Assembly (NCBI RefSeq): GCF_002198715.1
Contig: NZ_MWLK01000016.1
Span: forward strand, 1 to 64,000
DNA length: 64,000 nt
DNA from: Rhodomicrobium sp. R_RK_3
GTDB lineage: Bacteria; Pseudomonadota; Alphaproteobacteria; Rhizobiales; Rhodomicrobiaceae
Direction of reading: 5' to 3'
How positions within the stretch are numbered: the first letter of the stretch is position 1; the number at the start of each line of letters is the position of its first letter. Positions 16,947 through 24,716 of the stretch are shown here, piece after piece. The notes beneath the pieces are model-generated. The model was given only the letters and a program-made list of their open reading frames with translations. It had not been told where the DNA came from and searched no databases. Made by a program: the position numbers and the translations under genes.

Positions 16947-17789
16947 TTGAACGCGCTGCAATGGACCTGCATTTTCACGGGAGCGCTGCTCCTGTGGTTT
17001 CCCGCATTGCGATGGCCGGCCCTGGGGGCCCTCGCCTGCGGCTACGGACTCGCCTTTTGGAACGGCCAGCTCGATCTCTTTGCCTGCGCGCCGATTCTGC
17101 TCTTGGCGGTCGCGGCCTATGCGGCCAGCACGCAAAGCAGATGGGCTTTCGCGCTATCGGCCTATGTCCTCTTCCCGCTGCTGGCGGTCGGGCTGTTCAT
17201 GCACTGGCTGCCCGGCTTCCATAACCCGCAAGTCGTCGAACCGCAGCGGCTGACGCCGGATGCCGCACCGTTCAACATGTATCTCAATCTGGACAAACCG
17301 CTGATCGGCTATTGGCTGTTGCTCGCATGGCCGTATCTGTCGCTCGCAAAGCCGCCGCGCGTCTGGCTCTCGGCCGGTCTCGTTGCCATGGCGGCGACGA
17401 CCGCCGCGTGCCTCGGCGCTGCCTTGCTGATCGGTTTCGTCGGCTGGGCGCCGAAATGGCCCGAATGGGGATGGCTGTGGGTCCTGAACAATCTGCTGCT
17501 GGTCAGCATGGCCGAGACGGCGCTGTTCCAGGGCTACGTCCAGGATCGTCTCGGCCGGCTGCTTGGGAAGGCCCGTCTCGGCCCGATCGCGGCGATCGTC
17601 GGAGCGGCAATTCTGTTCGGCGCGGCCCATCACGCGGGCGGCTGGCAGCTAATCGCGCTTGCGGGCCTGGCGGGTCTGGGCAACGGCTTCGCCTATCGCT
17701 ATGGCGGCCTGCAAGCGGCGGTCATCGCCCATTTCGGCCTGAACCTGATGCATTTCGGCCTGTTCACCTACCCGATGCTGGCGCGATGA
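16947..17789 (+). CDS. CPBP-type (CAAX protease-like) membrane protein
   Basis: This 280-residue protein has about eight hydrophobic helices. Near the C-terminus are the three CPBP/Abi landmarks: an ETALFQGY segment in place of the usual EExxFRG, FGAAHH, and HFGLNLMHF. The first motif lacks the second Glu and the Arg, while the histidines are kept, so activity may be altered. The start is TTG 16947 with TAAGGG 7 nt upstream. Family members are intramembrane proteases or bacteriocin-immunity-like proteins. The role here is unknown. Confidence 0.72.
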   Translation: MNALQWTCIFTGALLLWFPALRWPALGALACGYGLAFWNGQLDLFACAPILLLAVAAYAASTQSRWAFALSAYVLFPLLAVGLFMHWLPGFHNPQVVEPQRLTPDAAPFNMYLNLDKPLIGYWLLLAWPYLSLAKPPRVWLSAGLVAMAATTAACLGAALLIGFVGWAPKWPEWGWLWVLNNLLLVSMAETALFQGYVQDRLGRLLGKARLGPIAAIVGAAILFGAAHHAGGWQLIALAGLAGLGNGFAYRYGGLQAAVIAHFGLNLMHFGLFTYPMLAR

Positions 17790-17795
17790 TAAGCT

Positions 17796-17829
17796 GCGGG
17801 ACGGCCAGGCAGCGATGCGGCCGTCCCGC
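17796..17829. terminator. Bidirectional hairpin between convergent genes
   Basis: GCGGGACGGCC (17796-17806) and GGCCGTCCCGC (17819-17829) form a perfect 11-bp stem with a 12-nt loop in the 51-bp gap between the CPBP-type gene and the small secreted-protein gene. It probably ends transcription from both sides. Confidence 0.65.
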
Positions 17830-17840
17830 GCTGGGCAAGG

Positions 17841-18149
17841 CTATTTCTTGCCTTCCAGAATGTCCTTCCAGAATTGGTTGGCGTCGTCCTGCTTGTTGTT
17901 GCCGTAACGCTTCATGTTGTCCCAGAACTGGCTGAAATTCGTCTCGTCTCCCGCCTGGCAGGCATCGAAAGCCCGCAGACCGCGGCGATTGGCTTCCACG
18001 ACCGCTTCGGCCGACGGCTTGGCATTGCCGTACTGGCGCATCTTCTCCCAGAAATCATCGTATTTCGAAATGCAGTCCGTGGACGCCGCATGTGCGCAGG
18101 TCGAAGCGGCCACAGCGATAATGGCAACCGCAAAAGCAGTTTTGATCAT
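17841..18149 (-). CDS. Small secreted protein with FW-motif repeats, paralogue 1
   Basis: This 102-residue protein has a signal peptide (MIKTAFAVAIIAVAAS, cleavage near AHA). The mature part has three related segments: YDDFWEKMRQYGNAKPSAEA, FSQFWDNMKRYGNNKQDDA and NQFWKDILEGKK. The first two share FWxxMxxYG(N/A)xK. Two mature cysteines (DCISKY, DACQAG) could form a disulphide. It is closely similar to the next gene upstream, so the pair arose by duplication. I do not recognise the family. A periplasmic helical-hairpin role is a guess from the pattern. Confidence 0.75.
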   Translation of the reverse strand: MIKTAFAVAIIAVAASTCAHAASTDCISKYDDFWEKMRQYGNAKPSAEAVVEANRRGLRAFDACQAGDETNFSQFWDNMKRYGNNKQDDANQFWKDILEGKK

Positions 18150-18319
18150 GTCACCCTCATTTTTGAGATTCGCCTCAGGAAGCGCCGTTGCTGGCGTTCT
18201 GTCGGCACGGGGATAGCCGGGGCGCGCTACGCGCGTGTCGTAACCGCATCGCGGTTACAAACCCCGGGCTGCTGGATGAACGCGAGACCGAATTAGCGGC
18301 GATCTCGCGTTAGGAGGCG

Positions 18320-18631
18320 CTATTTCGCGCCGGCCTTCTGGATATTTTCCCAAAACTTCTTGGCATCGTCGGGTTTGGAGCCGCCGTAGAGCTGCATGTT
18401 TTCCCAGAAATGGGCAAAATCGGAAGCCTCGTCGCCGGACTGGCACGCATCGAAAGCGCGCAGGCCCTTGCGGTTGGCGTCGACGACCGCTTCGGGCGAC
18501 GGCTTGGCCGCGCCGAACTGGCGCATCTTCTCCCAGAAATCGTCGTATTTGGCGAGGCAGTCCGTGGCTGAATGCGCTGCGGTCGAAGCGAACATAGCCA
18601 CGACGGCGGCCGCGATAGCGGTTTTGATCAT
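18320..18631 (-). CDS. Small secreted protein with FW-motif repeats, paralogue 2
   Basis: This 103-residue paralogue of the downstream gene shares the layout: signal peptide (MIKTAIAAAVVAMFAS), TDCLAKYDDFWEKMRQFG, AKPSPEAVVDANRKGLRAFD, DACQSGDE and FWENMQLYGGSKPDDAKKFW. Both cysteines and all FW positions are kept, which indicates selection on the protein. The pair is separated by 170 bp and each gene has its own leader, so they may be transcribed separately. The function is unknown. Confidence 0.75.
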   Translation of the reverse strand: MIKTAIAAAVVAMFASTAAHSATDCLAKYDDFWEKMRQFGAAKPSPEAVVDANRKGLRAFDACQSGDEASDFAHFWENMQLYGGSKPDDAKKFWENIQKAGAK

Positions 18632-18765
18632 GAAACCCTCGTTTGCACTTGCCTAGACGATGCGCCCTTACGGCGACCTCTCGTACAAACAAAATAGCCC
18701 GGGGCCCTTTCACGGAGATTGTCGAATCTCGCCATGATTTTACTGATATTGCTGGAACGTCTTGG

Positions 18766-19737
18766 TTAGACGCCCTCGTAGACGAGCCGGGTGAAAAAGC
18801 CGGGGTCGATCACGAAACTCCCATATCTGGCGTCGAAGGCGGCGGTCGGCTTGGCCGCGACGGTCTCGTCCCGCGTGCGCCCCTCCCGCTTGAGCGCGCC
18901 GACTTTTTCGCGCGTGGCGGCAAGCATATCCCGAAAATCCTGCAGCTCGGCCCGGTTGCTGACAGGAGCGCCGTGCCCCGGGATGATGATCGTCTTTGCG
19001 CCGGTCGCCGCGAGGTTGGTGTCGCAGGCCGCGATCATGCCATCGATGCTGCCGCCCGTCGAATAGTCGATAAATGGGTAGACGCCGTTCCAGAAGGTGT
19101 CGCCGGTATGGAGGATATCGGCCTCCGGGAAGCTGACGGAGATGTCGCTGTCCGTATGGGCGGGGGCGAGATGGGAGAGCCCGATCGAGTTTCCATTGAG
19201 CCGCAGGCTGTGGGTGGACTGAAACAGCTCGCTGGGAATGCCGCCGGGCTGCAACGGCAGGAAATTATAGTCCCAATCCTCGACGCGCTGCACGGATGAC
19301 AGATGCTTGGCGGTGTTGGCCTGCGCAATGATCTTGGCCCCTTGCGCGTGCAGCCATTCATTGCCGGACGTATGGTCGAAATGCCAATGGGTGTTGATGA
19401 GATGGGTGACCGGATCGCCGCCGAGACCTGCGAGCGCCTTCATGATCTGCGGCTGCGACACGCCGATGCCGCCGTCGATCAGCACCTTGCCGTCCGGGCC
19501 GGTCACGACGGCGATATTGCCGCCGGACCCTTCCAGCACGCTGATATTGTTGCGCAGCCTGTGAGTGACGATGGGCGAGACCGCCGCGCTGTCCTTGATG
19601 AGGGTGACGAGACCCCGGGCCTCGGCGAAGGCTTGGCCCGGCGTGAGCCAGCGTCCCGCCGCTGCCGAGGCCGCCGCGCCAATGCAGCAGAGGCAGAAAC
19701 CGCGGCGCGACAGCACATGCGATCCAAGGACGGTCAT
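18766..19737 (-). CDS. MBL-fold metallo-hydrolase, Tat-exported
   Basis: This 323-residue protein has a twin-arginine signal (LSRRGFCLCC, then an Ala-rich stretch to AFA near residue 38). The zinc-binding HxHxDH motif is at 117-122 (THWHFDH). Further ligands lie in LAPAHTDSD, LHTGDTFW and IIPGHGAP. It is probably a periplasmic dinuclear-zinc hydrolase. Related proteins include quinoprotein-relay and beta-lactamase-like hydrolases, and the substrate cannot be told. It appears to be transcribed alone. Confidence 0.87.
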   Translation of the reverse strand: MTVLGSHVLSRRGFCLCCIGAAASAAAGRWLTPGQAFAEARGLVTLIKDSAAVSPIVTHRLRNNISVLEGSGGNIAVVTGPDGKVLIDGGIGVSQPQIMKALAGLGGDPVTHLINTHWHFDHTSGNEWLHAQGAKIIAQANTAKHLSSVQRVEDWDYNFLPLQPGGIPSELFQSTHSLRLNGNSIGLSHLAPAHTDSDISVSFPEADILHTGDTFWNGVYPFIDYSTGGSIDGMIAACDTNLAATGAKTIIIPGHGAPVSNRAELQDFRDMLAATREKVGALKREGRTRDETVAAKPTAAFDARYGSFVIDPGFFTRLVYEGV

Positions 19738-19866
19738 GGCAGACCTCGTTCCGCCGGACGAGGGAGATCGCCGGACGCAGCAGCTCAGTTTGCGGGGAGT
19801 TTATAATCCAATGCTTTCAAGTTGCGGAATTGTCGAATTCGCCGGTTTTTGTCTGATTGCGCGGCC

Positions 19867-20511
19867 TTAGGCGCTCCCAGCCGCGTCGCGCAGACGCTTG
19901 ACCTCTGCCTCGAGCGCCTGGATGCGGGCGTCCCTCGCCTCCAGCGCGGCGGCGACATCGGCGGCCTCGAAGCGCTGCGGAATATGCTGCGGGCAGTTCG
20001 CATCCCAGGCGGCGAGGGTGAAGAGGATTGCCTGTTCGGGCCGCGCCTTGTAATCCGGCGGCATCAGCTTTTCGATCAGCTCCGGATCGTCCTCGACCAC
20101 CCGCGCCTCGCCCCAGAGCTTGATCCGCCGGCGATGGGCGTAATCGATCAGGAACAGATAGGCCTTGGGATTTTCCGCCAGATTGCCCTGGGTGATATAT
20201 TGCCGGTTGCCCGCGAAATCGGCAAAGCCGATGGTCTTCTCGTCGATGACGCGCAGGAAGCCGGCCGGCCCGCCCCGGTGCTGGATGTAGGGCTGGCCGT
20301 CCTTGCTGGCGGTGGCGAAGAAGACGCTGGTCTGCGCCGCGATAAAGGCGGCGAGGTCAGGACCGATCGTGGTGTCCCAGCCGCCGCGCTCCTCCATGCG
20401 CTCATAGCCATGGCGCGATCCCTTGCGCGCCTGGATCGCCTTGACCGCCGGCGTGAAGGCGACGTCGCTGGAGGGGGTTTGCTCAAAGCGCATGTCCATG
20501 TCCTCGTCCAT
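19867..20511 (-). CDS. Pyridoxamine 5'-phosphate oxidase-like flavoprotein
   Basis: This protein of about 214 residues has the split-barrel FMN-binding fold of the PNPOx-like superfamily: FFATASKDGQPYIQHRGGPAG and the strand YLFLIDYAHRRRIKLWGEARVV. The last roughly 30 residues form a charged helix likely to be a coiled coil (LEARDARIQALEAEVKRL). Start 20511 has GGGGA about 8 nt upstream; ATG 20493 is also possible. Members reduce or bind flavin or F420-like cofactors. No specific substrate can be assigned. Confidence 0.8.
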   Translation of the reverse strand: MDEDMDMRFEQTPSSDVAFTPAVKAIQARKGSRHGYERMEERGGWDTTIGPDLAAFIAAQTSVFFATASKDGQPYIQHRGGPAGFLRVIDEKTIGFADFAGNRQYITQGNLAENPKAYLFLIDYAHRRRIKLWGEARVVEDDPELIEKLMPPDYKARPEQAILFTLAAWDANCPQHIPQRFEAADVAAALEARDARIQALEAEVKRLRDAAGSA

Positions 20512-20726
20512 ATCGCGTGTCCCCGTTCGCTTCGACCGTGATCGCTTCGTTTTGAATCTCAATTCGTCGCCCCGGCCGTCAGAGCCGGGCCTACTCGCCT
20601 AATCCGCTTGCCGCAGCGCTCGCGGATCGGGGATTGGGGTCCCGGTCCGGCCTGACGGCCGCCCGGGACGTCGGAGGAGAGGCCGAAGGCGACGCGCAAA
20701 GTCCCGATGAAGGCGGCGCCGCTTCT

Positions 20727-20845
20727 TCCCTCTCCCATGGGGAGAGGGTGGCACGCTAAAAGCGTGCCGGGTGAGGGGGTAATGCCTCTCCGTGAGGCAA
20801 AGCCCCGTCCTACCGATAGCGATTACCCCCTCACCCCAACCCTCG
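20727..20845. repeat. Dispersed palindromic intergenic repeat, family A copy 3
   Basis: The element has CCCTCTCCC-ATGG-GGAGAGGG, then an internal hairpin GGCACGCTAAAAGCGTGCC, GGGTGAGGGGGTAA, and a distal inverted TTACCCCCTCACCCC. It occupies most of the 388-bp gap between the PNPOx-like and DUF1348 genes. Nothing else was recognised in that gap. Confidence 0.65.
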
Positions 20846-20899
20846 AGACCCGCTGCGGCCCGGCTGGCGGGCCACGTCCGTCTGATTTGCCGCGCTGCC

Positions 20900-21364
20900 C
20901 TAGAGGCCGAGATCGCTGAGCGAGGGGTGATCGTCGGGGCGGCGGCCGAGCGGCCAGTGAAATTTGCGCTCGCTCTCCTTGATCGGCAGGTCGTTGATGC
21001 TGGCGATGCGACGGCGCATCAGGCCCTCATTGTCGAACTCCCAATTCTCGTTGCCGTAGCTGCGATACCAGTTGCCGCTGTCGTCGTGGCACTCATAGGC
21101 GAAGCGCACGGCGATCCGGTTCTCGTGGAAGGCCCAAACTTCCTTAATCAGGCGGTAGTCGAGTTCGCGCTGCCATTTGCGGGTGAGGAATGCCTCGATG
21201 GCCTCGCGGCCCTGCACGAATTCGGCGCGGTTGCGCCATTGGCTGTCGACCGTATAGGCGAGCGCGACGCGGGCCGGATCGCGGGTGTTCCAGGCGTCCT
21301 CGGCGAGGCGGGCCTTCTGGGCGGCGGTTTCGGCGTTGAAGGGGGGAAGCGGGGGACGGCTCAT
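20900..21364 (-). CDS. DUF1348 (NTF2-like) protein
   Basis: This protein of about 154 residues has the NTF2/SnoaL-like fold signature of DUF1348: [36 protein letters not shown] at the start and [34 protein letters not shown] in the middle. ATG 21364 has a purine-rich AAGGAG-like stretch upstream and fits the family length. The longer frame begins with unlikely Pro/Arg-rich sequence. The biochemical function of DUF1348 is unknown. It follows the alpha/beta hydrolase gene on the same strand. Confidence 0.83.
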   Translation of the reverse strand: MSRPPLPPFNAETAAQKARLAEDAWNTRDPARVALAYTVDSQWRNRAEFVQGREAIEAFLTRKWQRELDYRLIKEVWAFHENRIAVRFAYECHDDSGNWYRSYGNENWEFDNEGLMRRRIASINDLPIKESERKFHWPLGRRPDDHPSLSDLGL

Positions 21365-21562
21365 GTCATACTCCTTGGTCGGCGGTTGCGTATGGCGATC
21401 CACCGCGCTGTCCGCAGGGGGCTGCGCGCGGTGGATCCTATCTTCCGTCCCGGGCGCCGCCATTCGGCAATGCGACAAGCTAAGCGCTCACGATCATTTG
21501 CGGCAGATAGCGGCTTCGGCAAGCATCCTGCCATATTCCGGAAGGCTTGCCGGAGGAGGCCT

Positions 21563-22477
21563 CTATTGTCGCGTCAGCTTGCGCTCGAGGAAGTCGCGGA
21601 TCAGCGGAACCATCTCGCCGGCCCGGTCTTCCAGCGCGAAATGGCCGGTCGGGATCAGGTGAAATTCGAGATCCTTGAGATCGCGCTTATAGGGATGCGC
21701 GCCATCGGGCGGGAAGATGAAATCGTTCTCGCCCCAGACGATCAGGGTCGGCGGCTGGTATTTGCGGAAATAGGCCTGGACCTCGGGATAGAGCGGCAGG
21801 TTGGTGCGGTAGTCGTAGAGCAGGTCGAGCTGGATGTCGGCATTGCCGGGCCGGTCGAGCAGCGCCTGATCCTGCACCCAATTGTCGGGGGCGATGCGGC
21901 TGACATCGGCGACGCCGTCGGTATATTGCGCCTTGGTCGATTCCGGCGCGACGAAGCCGTTCAGCGCCTTGCGGCTCTCCGCCGAGCCATCCGCCCAATA
22001 GGTCTTGATCGGATCCCAGAACGCCTTCAGGCCCTCCTCATAGGCATTGCCGTTCTGGACGATCAGCGCCGACACCCTGTCCGGGTGCTTCAGAGCCAGC
22101 CGCCAGCCGACCGGCGCGCCGTAATCCATCACATACATGGCGAAGCGCTTGACGCCGAGCTGGCCCAGCAGCCCGTCCACCAGCTCGGCCAGATGATCGA
22201 ACGTATAGGCAAAGCCCGCGCGGTCCGGCATGTCGCTGTGGCCGTAGCCGGGATAATCCGGCGCGATGACGCGGTAGCGGTCGGCAAGCGCCGGGATGAG
22301 ATTGCGGAACATATGCGACGATGTCGGAAAGCCGTGCAGCAGCAGCACCACCGGCGCATCCTTCGGCCCGGCCTCGCGGTAGAAGATGTTGGTGCCGTCG
22401 ACCTTGGCGGTGCGGTGGTGGGTGACGGTTACGTCGTCCTTGCGGCTTTTGGTCTTTTCGGCGATTGCGGTGGTCAT
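21563..22477 (-). CDS. Alpha/beta-hydrolase, haloalkane-dehalogenase/epoxide-hydrolase type
   Basis: This 304-residue hydrolase has the oxyanion segment [10 protein letters not shown] and [11 protein letters not shown]. The nucleophile elbow carries Asp118 (VMDYGAPVG) where esterases have Ser. The acid is in WGENDFIFP (about 248) and the catalytic His in TGHFALE (about 282). An Asp nucleophile points to a dehalogenase or epoxide hydrolase reaction through an ester intermediate. It is cytoplasmic, with no signal peptide. The real substrate is unknown. Confidence 0.83.
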   Translation of the reverse strand: MTTAIAEKTKSRKDDVTVTHHRTAKVDGTNIFYREAGPKDAPVVLLLHGFPTSSHMFRNLIPALADRYRVIAPDYPGYGHSDMPDRAGFAYTFDHLAELVDGLLGQLGVKRFAMYVMDYGAPVGWRLALKHPDRVSALIVQNGNAYEEGLKAFWDPIKTYWADGSAESRKALNGFVAPESTKAQYTDGVADVSRIAPDNWVQDQALLDRPGNADIQLDLLYDYRTNLPLYPEVQAYFRKYQPPTLIVWGENDFIFPPDGAHPYKRDLKDLEFHLIPTGHFALEDRAGEMVPLIRDFLERKLTRQ

Positions 22478-22748
22478 TGACTACCCTTTCAAGCTGAAGG
22501 TCCTGCCGGATCCCTTGCGCGAGGCGGCAGGTCATACGTCATCGCGGCTATGCTTTGACCGCGGGAAGCCTTACGCGCCGGTTCTGCTTCGTTCTTGTCC
22601 GATCCGCCTATGTTTATGCTTTTGGGGATATTTTCCCGTTTGGCGGACGGCCGGGCTCGATGGCCTTAAACCACAATTGGGGTTTGCATCCCGTGCAAAC
22701 AGCCCGCGAAATTGAGAGTTAGCCTTCCAGATTTCGAAAAGGACGGCG

Positions 22749-23378
22749 TCAGCGCGCGAGGATGAGCGCGGCGGGATCGCATCGCTTCTCCCATCCGGCG
22801 CGCTGTAGCAGCGGCTCGTCCGCCGGGCCATCGGGATAGCCGATGCAGAGATAGGCGATCAGCCGCCACGCCTGGGGCACGTCGAGGATCGCCGTCACCG
22901 CCTCCGGCTCGATGATCGACACCCAGCCGACGCCGATGCCGTGAACGCGGGCGCAGAGCCACAGCGTATGCACGGCGGTGACGACGGAATAATGCACCGT
23001 CTCGGGCATGGTGGCCCGCCCCAGGCCGCTGCCTTGCGCCGGCTCAGACTCGGCATAGACGGCGAGTTGGATGGGCGCATCGTCGAGGCCGGCGAGCTTC
23101 AGCCGGGCGTAGAGGCCGGCTTTGTCCGGCGCCTGGGCCGAGAGCGCGGCGGCGTTGCAGCGGCGGAAGACGTCTCGCACCGCAAGGCGGCGGCCGGGCT
23201 CGTCGACGCGGACGAAGCGCCAGGGCTGACTGAGTCCGACCGACGGGGCAAGGCAGGCTGTGGCGAGAATGTGCCGGAACAGATCTTCCGGAACCGGCTC
23301 CTTGCGGAAATGGCGGACGTCCCGCCGCCAGCGCAAAAGCTGTTCGAATTCAGCGGCAAATTCGGCGGAAAACTGCAC
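22749..23378 (-). CDS. bluB: 5,6-dimethylbenzimidazole synthase BluB
   Basis: This 209-residue enzyme converts reduced FMN and oxygen to dimethylbenzimidazole, the lower ligand of cobalamin. BluB-specific nitroreductase-fold signatures are clear: RWRRDVRHFR near residue 17, LAPSVGLSQPWRFV (43-56), LKLAGLDDAPIQLAVY, TMPETVHYSVVTA and GIGVGWVSII. The length is normal. No other cobalamin gene is present in the window, so it is an isolated copy. No cobalamin riboswitch was recognised in front of it. Confidence 0.9.
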   Translation of the reverse strand: MQFSAEFAAEFEQLLRWRRDVRHFRKEPVPEDLFRHILATACLAPSVGLSQPWRFVRVDEPGRRLAVRDVFRRCNAAALSAQAPDKAGLYARLKLAGLDDAPIQLAVYAESEPAQGSGLGRATMPETVHYSVVTAVHTLWLCARVHGIGVGWVSIIEPEAVTAILDVPQAWRLIAYLCIGYPDGPADEPLLQRAGWEKRCDPAALILAR

Positions 23379-23502
23379 GCGGCGGCCTCGGGCATCGCTT
23401 GATTGCGATTTCGACGGCAGATTGCGCCTGCGTCATCATACGTGCAAGTCCGGTTACGTCATCCACCGGCATCGGAATGCCATGCGGTCATCCCTCAACA
23501 TA

Positions 23503-23615
23503 CGAAATCCCCGCGAAGGCGGGGATCCAGTAATCACAAACTCGAAGTGGCTTTGTGCCCAACCACTTGCGCGGCGGCGCGGCGTACTGGATCCCCGCCT
23601 TCGCGGGGATCTCGG
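23503..23615. repeat. MITE-like element with 30-bp terminal inverted repeats, family B copy 1
   Basis: The left end (23503-23532) reads CGAAATCCCCGCGAAGGCGG and on to CCAGTA. The right end (23586-23615) is its reverse complement with one mismatch. Each end is itself a palindrome around GCGAAGGC. The interior includes CACAAACTCGAA, shared with the copy at 29260-29368. It lies just beyond the 3' end of the MurR/RpiR gene. Confidence 0.75.
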
Positions 23616-23637
23616 AAAGGGTCTTCTTTGCCCGGCC

Positions 23638-24549
23638 TCAAGGCGTGCGGCCGCCCTCGTCGAACAGGCGCCGCCGCAGCGTCTCCAGCCGCCCCATGCG
23701 GTCGGCGGTATCGAGGCCGGAGAGTTCGGTGACGCGGGCGACCAGCGCTTCGGTGACGCCGAGCAGCGCGGTGATCGAGTCCCACGCGCCGCCGCTCTCG
23801 ACCGCGCCAATGAAGACATTCTGCGCGTGCTCGACGGCCGGAGCGTTCGGCGCGTCGGTGAACAGCACGACGCAGGCGCCCTGCTCGCGCGAGAGCTGGG
23901 TGAAGCGCACCACGTCGCTGGAATAGCGGCGGATATCGAAGGCGACGACCACTGTCTTGCGCCCGACATCGATCAGCCGATCCGGCCAGGTCGAGGACAG
24001 GCTGCCGATCTCCTCGACGCCGCCGCGCACGATCTGGAGGTGCCGCGCCAGCAGCCGGGCCAATTGCTGGGTGAAGCGCCCGCCGATGACAAGCACATGG
24101 CGCTTGGGATCGGCGACGGCGAGGGCGGCGGCCTCGAATTCGGCGGGCCGCAAGCCGGCAAAGGTCTCGGCCACGTTGCGCGACAGCCGCCCGGCGAAAC
24201 TGCCGAGCCAGTCGGCGCCCTCGATCGAGGCCAGCCGCTGCGCCGACCAGCGCCCGAGCGGCGACACCGGCTCAGCGGCCAGCTCCAGCCGCAGCCGCTC
24301 CTGGAACGCCTCCCAGCTCTCGACATCGAGCTTGGACAGCAGCCGCAGCACCGTCTGGGGGCTGACGCCCGCCTCGCGCGCAAAGCGCGCCATCGGCCCG
24401 AGCCCGGCCGCCGGATAATGCTGGCGCAGATGCGCCGCCGCGCGGGCTTCCTGCGCGGTCAGGTTCGGCCAGATCCGGGCGATCGCCGCGGCCGTATTCT
24501 CGCGCCCGCCGCCATCAGACCCGGCCATGCCGCCCCGTTCCATTGTCAA
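23638..24549 (-). CDS. MurR/RpiR-family transcriptional regulator
   Basis: This 303-residue regulator has an N-terminal HTH_6 domain (roughly residues 20-95; GPMARFAREAGVSPQTVLRLLSKL is the DNA-reading helix pair) and a C-terminal SIS domain (about 125-270; HVLVIGGRFTQQLARLLARH). SIS domains usually bind phosphosugars, but RpiR members also control amine and amino-acid catabolism. It is divergent from the permease that heads an amine-utilisation operon, with a near-perfect 26-bp palindrome between them, so it probably controls that operon. Confidence 0.86.
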   Translation of the reverse strand: MTMERGGMAGSDGGGRENTAAAIARIWPNLTAQEARAAAHLRQHYPAAGLGPMARFAREAGVSPQTVLRLLSKLDVESWEAFQERLRLELAAEPVSPLGRWSAQRLASIEGADWLGSFAGRLSRNVAETFAGLRPAEFEAAALAVADPKRHVLVIGGRFTQQLARLLARHLQIVRGGVEEIGSLSSTWPDRLIDVGRKTVVVAFDIRRYSSDVVRFTQLSREQGACVVLFTDAPNAPAVEHAQNVFIGAVESGGAWDSITALLGVTEALVARVTELSGLDTADRMGRLETLRRRLFDEGGRTP

Positions 24550-24600
24550 GCTGCCTTTTGAAAAATGGTTCTTTCATTCCGTCTTGACTCAAGTAGAGGT

Positions 24601-24626
24601 TCTTTGGAATGATTATTCCAGAGAAA
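24601..24626. promoter_or_regulatory. 26-bp palindrome in the divergent MurR/RpiR-permease region
   Basis: TTCTTTGGAAT and ATTCCAGAGAA flank a GATT centre and pair at 10 of 11 positions. The inner TGGAAT-GATT-ATTCCA is perfect. It sits about 50 bp from the regulator start and 90 bp from the permease start, ideal for controlling both. A further TTCTTT half-site appears nearby on each side. Confidence 0.6.
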
Positions 24627-24716
24627 AATTTCTTTCAATAATATGAACGGGCTTGGGGCGAGCAGCGCAAGGCGGGCAGATCTTTCCCGCAGATTTCCAA
24701 TATGAGGAATTCGAGC

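Noticed and set aside
23379-23502. Possible cobalamin riboswitch before bluB
   Set aside because: I looked for the B12-box and paired core elements and saw none. The region before the gene is short and mostly next to a repeat.
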